Shown here piece after piece: positions 8,339 through 16,578 of a stretch of DNA of 64,000 nt. The notes under the pieces are model-generated. The model saw nothing but the letters and a program-made list of their open reading frames with translations. It did no database searches and was not told the DNA's origin. The stretch spans positions 5,022,001-5,086,000 of the forward strand of contig NZ_CP033972.1 of the NCBI RefSeq assembly GCF_003855095.1, written 5' to 3'. How positions within the stretch are numbered: position 1 is the first letter of the stretch; each line of letters begins with the position of its first letter. Source of the stretch: Gordonia insulae (GTDB lineage: Bacteria; Actinomycetota; Actinomycetes; Mycobacteriales; Mycobacteriaceae). The position numbers were made by a program, and so were the translations under genes.

Positions 8339-9304
8339 ATGAAGGTTCGCGCTCGTCGCACTCTCGCCACCGTCGCTGCCGCGTCGTCCCTGGCTCTCGT
8401 CGCCGCCGGCTGCTCCGGGTCGGACTCCGGTTCGACCACCGCACAGGGGTTTCCGGAGACCATCACCTTGGCCGCCATCCCGGCCGAGAACTCCACGGAT
8501 CTCAAGGCCAGCTACGACCCGGTGATCAAGGTGCTGGAGAAGGAGACCGGATCGAAGGTCGAGTTCGTCCAGGCCTCCGACTATGCCGGCGTGGTCGAGG
8601 GCATCATCGCCGACAACGTCGACCTGGCGTTCTTCGGTCCGTTCGCCTACGTCGTCGCCGGGCTCAACGGGGCGAAGATGACTCCGTTGGGCGCGGTCAT
8701 CAAGGACAAGGGTGAGCAGCCCGGCTACAAGTCCTACGGGCTGACTCGTGCCGACAACGCGTCGGTCAACAACCTCGCCGACTTCGCAGGCAAGAAGGTG
8801 TGCTTCGTCGACCCGAGTTCCACGTCCGGATTCCTGTACCCCACTGCTGGTTTGATCGAGAGCGGTGTCATCGAGTCCGGCAGTGAGGCGGACGTGTCGG
8901 CCGGGGTCACCCCGATCTACGCCGGTGGACACGATGCCTCGGCGCTGGCGATCGCCTCCGGCGACTGCGACGCCGGCTTCGCGTTCGACACCATGGTCGA
9001 CAAGACGATGATCGAGAAAGGTGAGCTGAAGCCGGGACAGCTGAAGACGGTGTGGAAGTCGGAGACCATCGCCGGTTCGGTGTTCGCCGCCAACGACTCA
9101 CTCGGGCCCGACGCGATCGCCAAGCTCGAGAAGGTCTTCAGCGAGCAGGTCAATGCGGACTCGATGAAGGCCGCCGGCTACTGCGACGGCGACTGCCGCA
9201 TCACCGACGAGCGTGCATGGGGTGTGGTAGCGGCCTCCGACAAGGACTACGACGGGGTGCGCCACGTGTGTGACGTGACCAAGTCCGAGAAGTGCCAGGG
9301 CTGA
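8339..9304 (+). CDS. phnD: Phosphonate/phosphite ABC transporter substrate-binding lipoprotein
   Basis: 321-residue periplasmic-binding lipoprotein that captures phosphonate, phosphite or a related oxyanion for import. The lipobox is LVAAGC with Cys25. The mature domain has PhnD hallmarks: ITLAAIPAENSTDLKASYDP, FVQASDYAGVVEGI, NVDLAFFGPFAYV and KKVCFVDPSSTSGFLYP. The last motif contains the Ser/Thr that bind the phosphono group in this family. Extra cysteines near the C-terminus (YCDGDC, HVCDV, KC) may form disulfides. It is followed 4 nt later by phnC. Confidence 0.92.
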   Translation: MKVRARRTLATVAAASSLALVAAGCSGSDSGSTTAQGFPETITLAAIPAENSTDLKASYDPVIKVLEKETGSKVEFVQASDYAGVVEGIIADNVDLAFFGPFAYVVAGLNGAKMTPLGAVIKDKGEQPGYKSYGLTRADNASVNNLADFAGKKVCFVDPSSTSGFLYPTAGLIESGVIESGSEADVSAGVTPIYAGGHDASALAIASGDCDAGFAFDTMVDKTMIEKGELKPGQLKTVWKSETIAGSVFAANDSLGPDAIAKLEKVFSEQVNADSMKAAGYCDGDCRITDERAWGVVAASDKDYDGVRHVCDVTKSEKCQG

Positions 9305-9307
9305 GGC

Positions 9308-10132
9308 ATGTCATCGCCACTGCACGCTCCGACGGTCGCGGGTGACGACCGGGTCGTCCATGCCCGGGAGGTGACCAAGAAGTTCGGCGGTGTCACCGCG
9401 CTGGACTCCGTCTCCCTCGACGTCCACCGCAGCGAACTCCTCGTCCTGCTCGGCCTGTCCGGTTCCGGCAAATCGACGTTCCTTCGATGCCTCAACGGGC
9501 TGCATCCGCCGACCTCGGGCAGCATCGAAGTGCGCGGCACCCGAGTCGATCTCGCCGGCGGCCGCGATATCCGGGCGCTGCGGCGCGACGTCGGATTCAT
9601 CTTCCAGCACTTCAATCTCGTGGGTCGGCTCAGTTGCCTCGAGAACGTCCTGATCGGCGGTCTCGGACGACTGAGCGTGCCCCGGTACGGCGCGCTGACG
9701 TATCCCCGGTCGATGCGGGCCGAAGCACTGGCCCATCTGGATCGCGTGGGGCTGGCGGACTTCGCGGCGCGGCGGGCAGACACCCTCTCCGGGGGTCAGC
9801 AGCAACGGGTGGGCATCGCCCGGACGCTGATGCAACGCCCGAAGCTGCTGCTGGCCGATGAACCGGTCGCCTCGCTCGATCCGGAGAACGCCGGCGTCGT
9901 CATGGATCTGCTGTTCCAGGTGTGCGTCGAAGAGAAGCTGACCGTGGTGTGCACACTGCACCAGATCGACCTGGCCATGGGGTGGGCGCACCGCATCGTG
10001 GGGCTGCGCGGGGGCCGGAAGGTGCTCGACCGGCCCGCCGTCGGCTTGTCTCGCGACGAGGTGATGGGCATCTACCAGCGCGTGGATCCACTCTCCCTGC
10101 CTGCATCCACACCGGCACGGGGACCATTGTGA
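9308..10132 (+). CDS. phnC: Phosphonate ABC transporter ATP-binding protein
   Basis: 274-residue cytosolic ATPase that powers import with PhnD and PhnE. Walker A is GLSGSGKST (residues 49-57), the Q-loop FIFQHFNLVGR, the signature LSGGQQQR, Walker B LLLADEPVASLD, and the switch histidine is in CTLHQIDLA. The PhnC-type spacing and the LENVLIGGLGR loop that contacts the permease are present. Its stop overlaps the phnE GTG start as GTGA, a sign of coupled translation. Confidence 0.93.
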   Translation: MSSPLHAPTVAGDDRVVHAREVTKKFGGVTALDSVSLDVHRSELLVLLGLSGSGKSTFLRCLNGLHPPTSGSIEVRGTRVDLAGGRDIRALRRDVGFIFQHFNLVGRLSCLENVLIGGLGRLSVPRYGALTYPRSMRAEALAHLDRVGLADFAARRADTLSGGQQQRVGIARTLMQRPKLLLADEPVASLDPENAGVVMDLLFQVCVEEKLTVVCTLHQIDLAMGWAHRIVGLRGGRKVLDRPAVGLSRDEVMGIYQRVDPLSLPASTPARGPL

Positions 10133-11733
10133 ACACCACGCTGACCACGCGGCCGACCGATCCCGGCCCGCCGACCACCACCCCGGCGGGAGGACGCTCG
10201 GCGCGGGTGTTGATGCCCGCGTTGGCGATCGGCGGACTTGTCGCGACCCTGGTCGCGGCCTGGTGGATCGATTTCGCCCCGGGAACGTTGATCAGCGGAT
10301 TCGAGAACATCGTCGCTCTGGTCGAACGAATGTTGCCGCCACGCGTGGACGACCCCGGCCGTATCGGCGTGCTCGCCTGGGAGACGTTGCTGATGGCTGT
10401 CCTGGGGACGGTCCTCGCGGCGGTCGCGTCGGTTCCGCTGGCGTTCTTGGCTGCCCGCAACACGACTCCGCATCCCGTCGTCCACACCGTCGCCCGCGGC
10501 GTCATCACCTTCTGCCGGGCGATGCCGGACCTGCTGTTCGCGGTCTTGTTCGTCCGCGCGTTGGGTATCGGTGTCCTGCCCGGTGTGCTGGCCTTGGCGC
10601 TGCATTCCATCGGTATGCTCGGCAAGCTGTTCGCCGACGCCATCGAGCAGACCGACCCGGGTCCGCGGGAAGCGGTCCGCAGCACCGGCGCGGGATACCT
10701 CCGGGAGATGATCAATGCTGTCCTGCCGCAATGTGTCCCGGCATGGATCGCCGCGTTCATCTACCGGATCGACATCAACTTGCGGATGTCGGTGGTGCTC
10801 GGATTCGTCGGCGCCGGTGGCATCGGCTTCGCGCTGCAGGACGCGTTGCGCGGATTGATCTATCCGCGGGCGCTGGGCATCGTGCTGGTCATCCTGGTCA
10901 TCATCGCGGCAATGGAGTTGGTGGCCATCGCGATCCGTCGCGTGCTGCTCGCACCGTCGACCGCCGACCCGCGTCGCGACCGGATCGCGCGCACGGTGTT
11001 CTCTACCGCGGTCGTCGTCACCACCATCCTCGCCCTGATGGTGCTCGGGATCACCCCGTGGTCGCTGGTCACGTGGATCGGACCGTCGATCGAGGTGTTC
11101 GGCCGGATGATCCCGCCCGACTTCGGTGCACTCGGCGACACGTTGGTCACCGCAGCGGCCCAGACCGTCGCGATCGGCATCGTGTCCACGGCGATAGGTG
11201 CGGTGCTGTCGATACCGGTCGGCATTCTCGCCGCACGCAACGTCACCCCACACCCGTCGGTCTACTGGCTCGCTCGCGCCTGGATTCTCCTGGTGCGGGC
11301 GGTTCCGGAACTGATTCTGGCGGTGGTCTTCGTCGCCGCACTCGGGCTGGGGCCGGTCGCCGGAACCTGTGCGCTGGCCATCGGATCGATCGGCTTCATG
11401 GCGAAACTGGTCGCCGACGGCGTCGAGGAGATCGACCCGGGACCGATGGAAGCCGCCCGCGCCGTCGGATGTGGTTGGTGGAAGACGCTGTTCGCCACCG
11501 TGATCCCGCAGGCGATGCCGTCACTCATCGGGTCCGGGCTCTATCTGTTGGACGTCAACATCCGTACCTCCACCGTGCTGGGCATCGTCGGGGCCGGGGG
11601 CGTCGGATTCCTGTTGTTCGAGTCGATCAGAACCCTGAACTTCGACGTTGCCGGCGCGATCGTCATCGTCATCTTCGTCATCGTCTACTCCATCGAAAGG
11701 TTGTCCGGGTGGATTCGTTCGCGCCTCGTCTGA
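10129..11733 (+). CDS. phnE: Fused phosphonate ABC permease, two PhnE domains in one chain
   Basis: 534-residue membrane protein made of two tandem PhnE-type permease domains (about 30-275 and 290-530), each with its own EAA loop. These are EAVRSTGAGYLREMINAVLPQ from residue 181 (shown here by its two halves EAVRSTGAGY and INAVLPQ) and EAARAVGCGWW...VIPQ from 441. A fused homolog of the usual PhnE1/PhnE2 pair thus makes the whole pore. Both halves share FLAARN/ILAARN and VGAGGIGF/VGAGGVGF. The GTG at 10129 overlaps the phnC stop; upstream in-frame sequence belongs to phnC. The alcohol dehydrogenase start overlaps its 3' end by 25 nt. Confidence 0.92.
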   Translation: MNTTLTTRPTDPGPPTTTPAGGRSARVLMPALAIGGLVATLVAAWWIDFAPGTLISGFENIVALVERMLPPRVDDPGRIGVLAWETLLMAVLGTVLAAVASVPLAFLAARNTTPHPVVHTVARGVITFCRAMPDLLFAVLFVRALGIGVLPGVLALALHSIGMLGKLFADAIEQTDPGPREAVRSTGAGYLREMINAVLPQCVPAWIAAFIYRIDINLRMSVVLGFVGAGGIGFALQDALRGLIYPRALGIVLVILVIIAAMELVAIAIRRVLLAPSTADPRRDRIARTVFSTAVVVTTILALMVLGITPWSLVTWIGPSIEVFGRMIPPDFGALGDTLVTAAAQTVAIGIVSTAIGAVLSIPVGILAARNVTPHPSVYWLARAWILLVRAVPELILAVVFVAALGLGPVAGTCALAIGSIGFMAKLVADGVEEIDPGPMEAARAVGCGWWKTLFATVIPQAMPSLIGSGLYLLDVNIRTSTVLGIVGAGGVGFLLFESIRTLNFDVAGAIVIVIFVIVYSIERLSGWIRSRLV

Positions 11734-12746
11734 CCCGTGCCGCCGTCTGGCGCGGCGACCGTGTCGATCTTGTCGACATGGTGATGCCGCGACCGGTCAG
11801 AGATGAAGTGGTGGTGCGGATTCGCCTGGCCACCGTGTGCGGCAGCGACCTGCACACGGTGACGGGACGTCGGCAGTCGCCGTGTCCGTCGATCCTTGGT
11901 CACGAGTCGGTCGGCGATGTGGTCGCGACCGGCCCCGAGGCGTCGGTGGCCGTGGGGGAGAGGGTGATCTGGTCGGTCACCGTCGTCTGTGGGCAGTGTG
12001 CCCGCTGCCGACAAGGCTTTACGGCGAAATGTGAGCGGGTACGCAAGGTCGGGCACGAACCGTTCGACGGGGACTGGCCGCTGTCCGGCGGATATGCCGA
12101 GCACATCCTGCTGCCCAGCGGAACGACGATCGTGACGGTGCCCGATCGGATGCCGGACGCCGTCGCCGCGCCGGCAGCGTGCTCGACGGCCACCGTCATG
12201 GCCGCCCTCGAACAGGCCGGCGAGCTCCGTGACCGCCGGGTGCTGGTCGTTGGTGCCGGGATGCTGGGCGTGACCGCAGTCGCCGCCGCCACCGAGCGCG
12301 GCGCGCACGTCCTGATCGCCGAGCGAGACAGTGAAAGACGCTCATCAGCAGAGAGTTTCGGTGCTTCCGCGGATGACGGAGAGCCGGTGGACGCCGCGAT
12401 CGACTTCACCGGGTCGGCCCAGGCCGTCCGCGCCGGGTATCACCGCCTCGACGTCGGCGGTGTCCTCGTCCTGGCGGGATCGGTGGCGCCCGGCCCGACC
12501 CTGGCCATCGATCCCGAGCAGGTCGTCCGCCGATGGTTGACGATCCGCGGCATCCACAACTACGAACCGCGACATCTGCAGCAGGCGGTCGACTTTCTCG
12601 ACGCCACACGTCACCGGTACCCCTGGGCGGACCTGGTCACCGAACCGGTTGCGCTGGCCGACATCGCCACCGCGTTGCGACCACCGCCGGTGGGCAGGCT
12701 CCGCGTGGCGGTCGCCGGACAGACCGCCGATCAGCTCGGCGGGTGA
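11709..12746 (+). CDS. Zinc-dependent dehydrogenase associated with phosphonate catabolism
   Basis: 345-residue medium-chain dehydrogenase. Catalytic zinc ligands are Cys44 (TVCGSDLHT) and His65-Glu66 (LGHES). The structural zinc loop is CGQCARCRQGFTAKC. The nucleotide-binding stretch is VLVVGAGMLGV. I recall a subfamily called putative phosphonate catabolism associated alcohol dehydrogenase that sits beside phosphonatase-like hydrolases and phnCDE, as here. It may oxidise or reduce an alcohol or aldehyde released from the imported compound. The GTG at 11709 lies inside phnE in another frame, so the two are tightly coupled. It is the last gene of the operon. Confidence 0.85.
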   Translation: MDSFAPRLTRAAVWRGDRVDLVDMVMPRPVRDEVVVRIRLATVCGSDLHTVTGRRQSPCPSILGHESVGDVVATGPEASVAVGERVIWSVTVVCGQCARCRQGFTAKCERVRKVGHEPFDGDWPLSGGYAEHILLPSGTTIVTVPDRMPDAVAAPAACSTATVMAALEQAGELRDRRVLVVGAGMLGVTAVAAATERGAHVLIAERDSERRSSAESFGASADDGEPVDAAIDFTGSAQAVRAGYHRLDVGGVLVLAGSVAPGPTLAIDPEQVVRRWLTIRGIHNYEPRHLQQAVDFLDATRHRYPWADLVTEPVALADIATALRPPPVGRLRVAVAGQTADQLGG

Positions 12747-12849
12747 GTCGAGACCGCTACTGCCCCGTCGGCAAACCGAACGCCGCGAGAACTGTCTTGC
12801 TCCACAACTGCTGTCCTTGCGGATTCGGCGCGCTGCCGGGGGCCACACC

Positions 12850-12922
12850 GTTCTGGCCGCAGCTGCAGCGTCTGGCCGCACTTCCACCCCCAAGCCGGAA
12901 CACGAAGCTGCGGCCAGAATGG
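12850..12922. repeat. 73-nt structured repeat, copy A
   Basis: Intergenic copy of a 73-nt element that also occurs at 16506-16578 and 18594-18666 with no gaps. The ends form a perfect 14-bp inverted repeat, TTCTGGCCGCAGCT (12851-12864) and AGCTGCGGCCAGAA (12906-12919). TCTGGCCGCA is repeated 20 nt downstream of its first occurrence. AAGCCGGAA begins at offset 42 in all copies. It lies in the 251-nt gap between the dehydrogenase and the HNH gene, where I see nothing else. Confidence 0.82.
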
Positions 12923-12997
12923 TGGTCCGCGGGTAACGAGCGGGTAGCGTCGACCGATGAGTAGGTGGGCAGTGTCGAGGTAGCAAAAGGTGACGAT

Positions 12998-14089
12998 GTG
13001 AACGCGCAACCGAAGTCGGGGATCTCGCGCAGCAGTTGGACGGCTCTCGGAGCCGCAGTGGTCGTGGCGACCGGTCTCATCACGGTCGCCTCCTTCTCGG
13101 GCACCGGTGCGGCTGACTCCGACGTCACCCAGGCAGCCGCGACGTCGACGACGTCGGCGCCCACCACCGGCACGTCCACCTCGACGTCGGCACCCGGGCC
13201 GACGCTGAATCCCGTGGTCGTCGCAGGTCCCACGACGTTGTCCGCGCCGGCCGCCGACCGTTCGCTGGCGAAACTGGAGACCCTGGCCGTCAAGGGTCGC
13301 GCCCCGAAGACCGGATACTCACGCGACCAGTTCGGGCAGTCCTGGACCGACGACGTGACCGTCGCCGGCGGGCACAACGGCTGCGACACCCGCAACGACA
13401 TCCTGCGCCGGGACCTCGCGCCGATCGTCCTGAAGCCCGGCTCCAACGGGTGCGCGGTGCTGAGCGGAACCCTCGACGATCCGTACACGGCCACCCGTAT
13501 CCAGTTCATGCGCGGCAAGACGACGTCGTCGGCGGTGCAGATCGACCATGTCGTCGCACTCTCGGACGCGTGGCAGAAGGGCGCCCAGCAGCTGAGTCCG
13601 ATGGAGCGTCGCAACTTCGCCAACGACCCGCGCAACCTGCAGGCCACCGACGGTGCCGCGAACCAGCAGAAGGGTGCCGGCGACGCCGCCACCTGGCTCC
13701 CGTCGAACAAGTCGTATCGCTGCGTCTACGTGACCCGTCAGATCGACGTGAAGTCGATCTATCGCCTCTGGGTGACGCAGGCGGAGAAGGACGCGATGGT
13801 GCGGATTCTCGCGGGCTGCGGCGGAACCCCGGTGGCGTCGACGCCCCCGACGTCCGACCTCTCGGAAACCGCGACGCGCACCGCCACACCGGCGCCCGCC
13901 TACACCCCGCCGCCGTCGACGCAGCGGCCGATGTATGTCGCGCCGCCGCCGGCGGGGGATGACGGCGGCAGCACCTACTACGCCAACTGCTCGGCGGTCC
14001 GCGCCGCCGGCGCCGACCCGATCCGTGTGGGTGAGCCCGGGTACCGACCGGGCCTGGATCGTGACGGTGACGGCGTCGGCTGCGAGTAG
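12998..14089 (+). CDS. Secreted HNH (DUF1524-type) nuclease with excalibur domain
   Basis: 363 residues. An N-terminal membrane segment or signal (WTALGAAVVVATGLITVASF) is followed by a Thr/Ser/Pro-rich linker. The nuclease domain (about 85-275) carries the HNH core: QIDHVVALSDAW with His184, then NFANDPRNLQATDGAANQQKG. After a second Pro/Thr linker comes a C-terminal excalibur calcium-binding domain (about 325-363) with YYANCSAVRAAG and DRDGDGVGCE. This architecture is known in actinobacterial extracellular nucleases, possibly for nutrient DNA use or competition. The GTG at 12998 has AAAGG 7 nt upstream; an earlier GTG at 12965 would add eleven residues. Confidence 0.85.
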   Translation: MNAQPKSGISRSSWTALGAAVVVATGLITVASFSGTGAADSDVTQAAATSTTSAPTTGTSTSTSAPGPTLNPVVVAGPTTLSAPAADRSLAKLETLAVKGRAPKTGYSRDQFGQSWTDDVTVAGGHNGCDTRNDILRRDLAPIVLKPGSNGCAVLSGTLDDPYTATRIQFMRGKTTSSAVQIDHVVALSDAWQKGAQQLSPMERRNFANDPRNLQATDGAANQQKGAGDAATWLPSNKSYRCVYVTRQIDVKSIYRLWVTQAEKDAMVRILAGCGGTPVASTPPTSDLSETATRTATPAPAYTPPPSTQRPMYVAPPPAGDDGGSTYYANCSAVRAAGADPIRVGEPGYRPGLDRDGDGVGCE

Positions 14090-14122
14090 CGGCGAGACCG
14101 AAATGGTGCCGACAGATGACGG

Positions 14123-14575
14123 TCAGTCGGCGACCATCTGCACGGCATACAACCCGGCGGTGCTGCGCTCACGTTGCCTGCGGATCACGTACCGACCCGG
14201 CGCGATGCCGGTTGCGCCGTGCTCGGGATGGATGAGGTAGGCGGTCACCTTGGTGTCGAGAATGCCTAGGGCCAAGCCGCTTTCGTCGGCGACCGGGGAC
14301 GTCCAGGTGCATCGCCCATCCTCGGCGACCAAGCTGTGCGGATTGCCACCGGCGGCACTGCGGAGGAGTTCCACCCCGGACAGCGGAACCCCGACTGCGC
14401 GGCTCCACGGCACCGTGTTGACGGTCTCGGCGAGCACCGCGTGCGGCACCACGATGAGGTCACCCTGGGCCTGCATGCCGTCGATCACCGGGATGGCGAG
14501 GGACCGGTCGAGATAGTCGAAGACATCGAGTCCGGAGAGCTCGGTGAGGTCGGAGAGGGTCATGGTCGAGTTCAT
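14123..14575 (-). CDS. Hypothetical protein downstream of the DUF6745 gene
   Basis: 150 residues, no signal peptide or membrane helix. I do not recognise a named domain. The C-terminal part (YLIHPEHGATGIAPGRYVIRRQRE) resembles short proteins I recall beside DUF6745 genes, so the two may act together. The ATG at 14575 has a good ribosome site AAGGTGA (minus strand, 14578-14584). Immediately upstream in the mRNA is a run of six AAC triplets. The longer frame would translate those as poly-Asn and overlap the DUF6745 gene, so I reject it. Confidence 0.65.
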   Translation of the reverse strand: MNSTMTLSDLTELSGLDVFDYLDRSLAIPVIDGMQAQGDLIVVPHAVLAETVNTVPWSRAVGVPLSGVELLRSAAGGNPHSLVAEDGRCTWTSPVADESGLALGILDTKVTAYLIHPEHGATGIAPGRYVIRRQRERSTAGLYAVQMVAD

Positions 14576-14587
14576 GTGATCACCTTG

Positions 14588-14606
14588 GTTGTTGTTGTTG
14601 TTGTTG
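14588..14606. repeat. (GTT)6 microsatellite upstream of a ribosome site
   Basis: Six perfect GTT triplets on the plus strand, read as (AAC)6 in the mRNA of the minus-strand gene starting at 14575. It lies between the DUF6745 stop (14640) and the AAGGTGA ribosome site. Such simple repeats are rare in high-GC genomes and can vary in length by slippage. Confidence 0.85.
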
Positions 14607-14639
14607 CAGAACAGAATCGGACAGTCGGGAGGAACGCGG

Positions 14640-15926
14640 TCAGGTGCGTCGGGCCAGTCGGGCATAGTCGGCGCCACGGATGCCGTAGGTCCAGCCCGCG
14701 GCATCGAGAGCGGTCGGGACAAAACCGGGCACCTGCAACCCGTAGCGACGACGATGGCCGTCGCGTTCCCGAGATCCGTTGACCGCGAGCAGGATCTTCC
14801 CGTTGGTCCGCCACGCTGCGGGTGTGGTGTAAAGCTGCAGGGTGCAGCCGTCGTTGCCGGGATCGGCCGACTGGTCGATCAGGGTCAGGCCGGCCATGTC
14901 GACGTAGGTGTCCCAGCCGATCCGCTCGATCGCGGATCGTCGGATCTCGATGTTTCGTTCCCGCGCAATGCGTTCGGGTGTCGGGTCGTGCACCACCCAA
15001 TCGGGGACGATGGTGCCGTGCAGAACATGAACCGCGGCGCCGTCGATGAACTCGACAGCGGACCGATCCGCATGGTGCAGCCAGCGTTCGTTGTGCACAC
15101 CGCCCGGCGTCGGTTCGGTGTGCAGCGCGGACGGCCGTTCCGACATCACGCACACATCGTCGAACGCCCACCACCAGCCCGTGGAGGTCACCAGCGTGGA
15201 CTGGATCTCGTGCAACTCGAGGTCGTCGGGCGACGATCGGATCCGGCTGTGCCGCAGCAGCACATCGCAGACCGCGACACGGTGCGCTTCCTGCTGGCCG
15301 TACCAGGTGACGAGTCCGCTGAACGACGTCGTCAGTGTCCTGATCGCCGGCCCCACGCCGTCGAACAGGCTGGTACGCAACGGATCTTGCACGGTGGAGC
15401 GGAGAATGACGCCGAGGTCGACGCCGGCGTCGAGCGCATCTTCCGGCGACATGAGGCGAGCTGCCTCGATCGCGAGGCGGATTCTTGGTCTGTGCCACCT
15501 GTCGTTGGGGACGCGGGTGGTCAGTCGCGTGCGCGACGAGGAGATCATCCCGGCGATGTGATGACCCACACCGTCGTCGGTCAGGGAGGTGTTCGACGCG
15601 AGGTTCTCGGCCGCGATCAGTGTCGATGCCGCCCGCGGGGACGGCACCCAGACGAACTCGGGTTCGGCGCGACCCGAACGTCGATACAGTTGTGTGACAG
15701 CCGATTCCGCTGCGGATCTATCGCTGCGACGAGTGGAGAAACCGTGCTCGAGCCAGGCGTCGCGGATCGCCGAGATACCGACGGGAGCTTGCTGAGATGG
15801 ATTGCTGGGAGTGACTCGATCGTGAGTCCATGAATGGAACGGCACGGCGCTCACGCGATGGTGGCGGTGTCCGCCTTTCCGGTAGTCATAGCACTCAAGA
15901 GTGGCACTGAAATCGGACCGGCGCAA
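14640..15926 (-). CDS. DUF6745-family protein
   Basis: Up to 428 residues, cytosolic. The C-terminal half has stretches I associate with DUF6745: NERWLHHADRSAVEFIDG, HVLHGTIVPDWVV, then RRSAIERIGWDTYV and GCTLQLYTTP. The family has no known function. The N-terminal part (LYRRSGRAEPEFVWVPSP) also fits. The start is uncertain: the longest frame opens with a TTG at 15926, and a GTG at 15854 is at least as likely, since the first 45 or so residues look unconserved. It heads a two-gene unit with the hypothetical protein at 14123-14575. Confidence 0.7.
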   Translation of the reverse strand: MRRSDFSATLECYDYRKGGHRHHRVSAVPFHSWTHDRVTPSNPSQQAPVGISAIRDAWLEHGFSTRRSDRSAAESAVTQLYRRSGRAEPEFVWVPSPRAASTLIAAENLASNTSLTDDGVGHHIAGMISSSRTRLTTRVPNDRWHRPRIRLAIEAARLMSPEDALDAGVDLGVILRSTVQDPLRTSLFDGVGPAIRTLTTSFSGLVTWYGQQEAHRVAVCDVLLRHSRIRSSPDDLELHEIQSTLVTSTGWWWAFDDVCVMSERPSALHTEPTPGGVHNERWLHHADRSAVEFIDGAAVHVLHGTIVPDWVVHDPTPERIARERNIEIRRSAIERIGWDTYVDMAGLTLIDQSADPGNDGCTLQLYTTPAAWRTNGKILLAVNGSRERDGHRRRYGLQVPGFVPTALDAAGWTYGIRGADYARLARRT

Positions 15927-15983
15927 GTGTGCATGCGAAAAATACTGTCATGCAGCTGCTTTCGTATGCGGACAGTAGCGCGA

Positions 15984-16244
15984 TCAGTCGACGGGAACGC
16001 ACACGAACGTGATGCACACTGCCTTCGGGACGTCAGGCAGCGGGAAGATCGGTACCAGGGGAACCGGGAGCAGCGGAACCGGGAGGAGGGGTACCGGCAG
16101 ATCGGGAACCACGATGGTGGCCGCATCGTGCGACGCGGTCAGCGGCACTTCTGAGGGTGCTGCCGATGCGATCGGCGCCAGGGACATCGTTGCCGCTGCG
16201 CCGAGAGCGACGCCGACGGCGACCTTACGGATGCTGATGGTCAT
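15984..16244 (-). CDS. Small secreted protein with Pro-Val-Leu repeats
   Basis: 86 residues. A signal peptide (MTISIRKVAVGVALGAAATM... ending SAA) is cleaved near residue 29. The mature part of about 57 residues contains VPLLPVPLLPVPLVPIFPLP, a run of PV(L/I)P-type repeats, then a C-terminal Cys pair in AVCITFVCVPVD. I recognise no family. Pro-rich exported micro-proteins of this kind occur in mycolata. The repeat at DNA level (GGAACCGGGAG units, about 16045-16100) suggests growth by duplication. A ribosome site GGAGAG precedes the ATG. Confidence 0.65.
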   Translation of the reverse strand: MTISIRKVAVGVALGAAATMSLAPIASAAPSEVPLTASHDAATIVVPDLPVPLLPVPLLPVPLVPIFPLPDVPKAVCITFVCVPVD

Positions 16245-16505
16245 GGCTGCTCTCCTCTGGAGATGTCCGATCTGAGATCAGACCACTTGTTGTGGTGCAT
16301 CGAAAGATTCGTTGCCGACGCTAACTAGTTCGGGTCGTCGGGCCCGCGTCAACAACCTGCCTTCCGAGTGCTGGGGCTCTCGAGGTCAAGTTTCTCACAT
16401 GCGGGCTTTGATATCGATAAAAATCTGTGGAGATCGCGATGGACACTGTCCGTCAAGCGAAGGACGGGCGGGCCGGGTCCACTCGTCACGGGCTGGTTGA
16501 CGTCG

Positions 16506-16578
16506 ACTCTGGCCGCACCTTCAGATTCTGGCGGCAGTTCCGGCTCCAAGCCGGAATGTGGAGGTGCGGCCAGAACGT
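16506..16578. repeat. 73-nt structured repeat, copy B
   Basis: Second copy of the 73-nt element. End arms TCTGGCCGCACCT (16508-16520) and AGGTGCGGCCAGA (16562-16574) are exact 13-bp inverted repeats. An inner hairpin TTCCGGCT-CCA-AGCCGGAA lies at 16538-16556. The stop codon of the minus-strand FUSC gene (16521-16523) lies inside it, so the element supplies the last residues of that protein. Confidence 0.82.

Noticed and set aside
10072..11253. A 393-codon minus frame opposite phnE
   Set aside because: It mirrors the permease codons and is very rich in Arg, His and Asp, a typical shadow frame.
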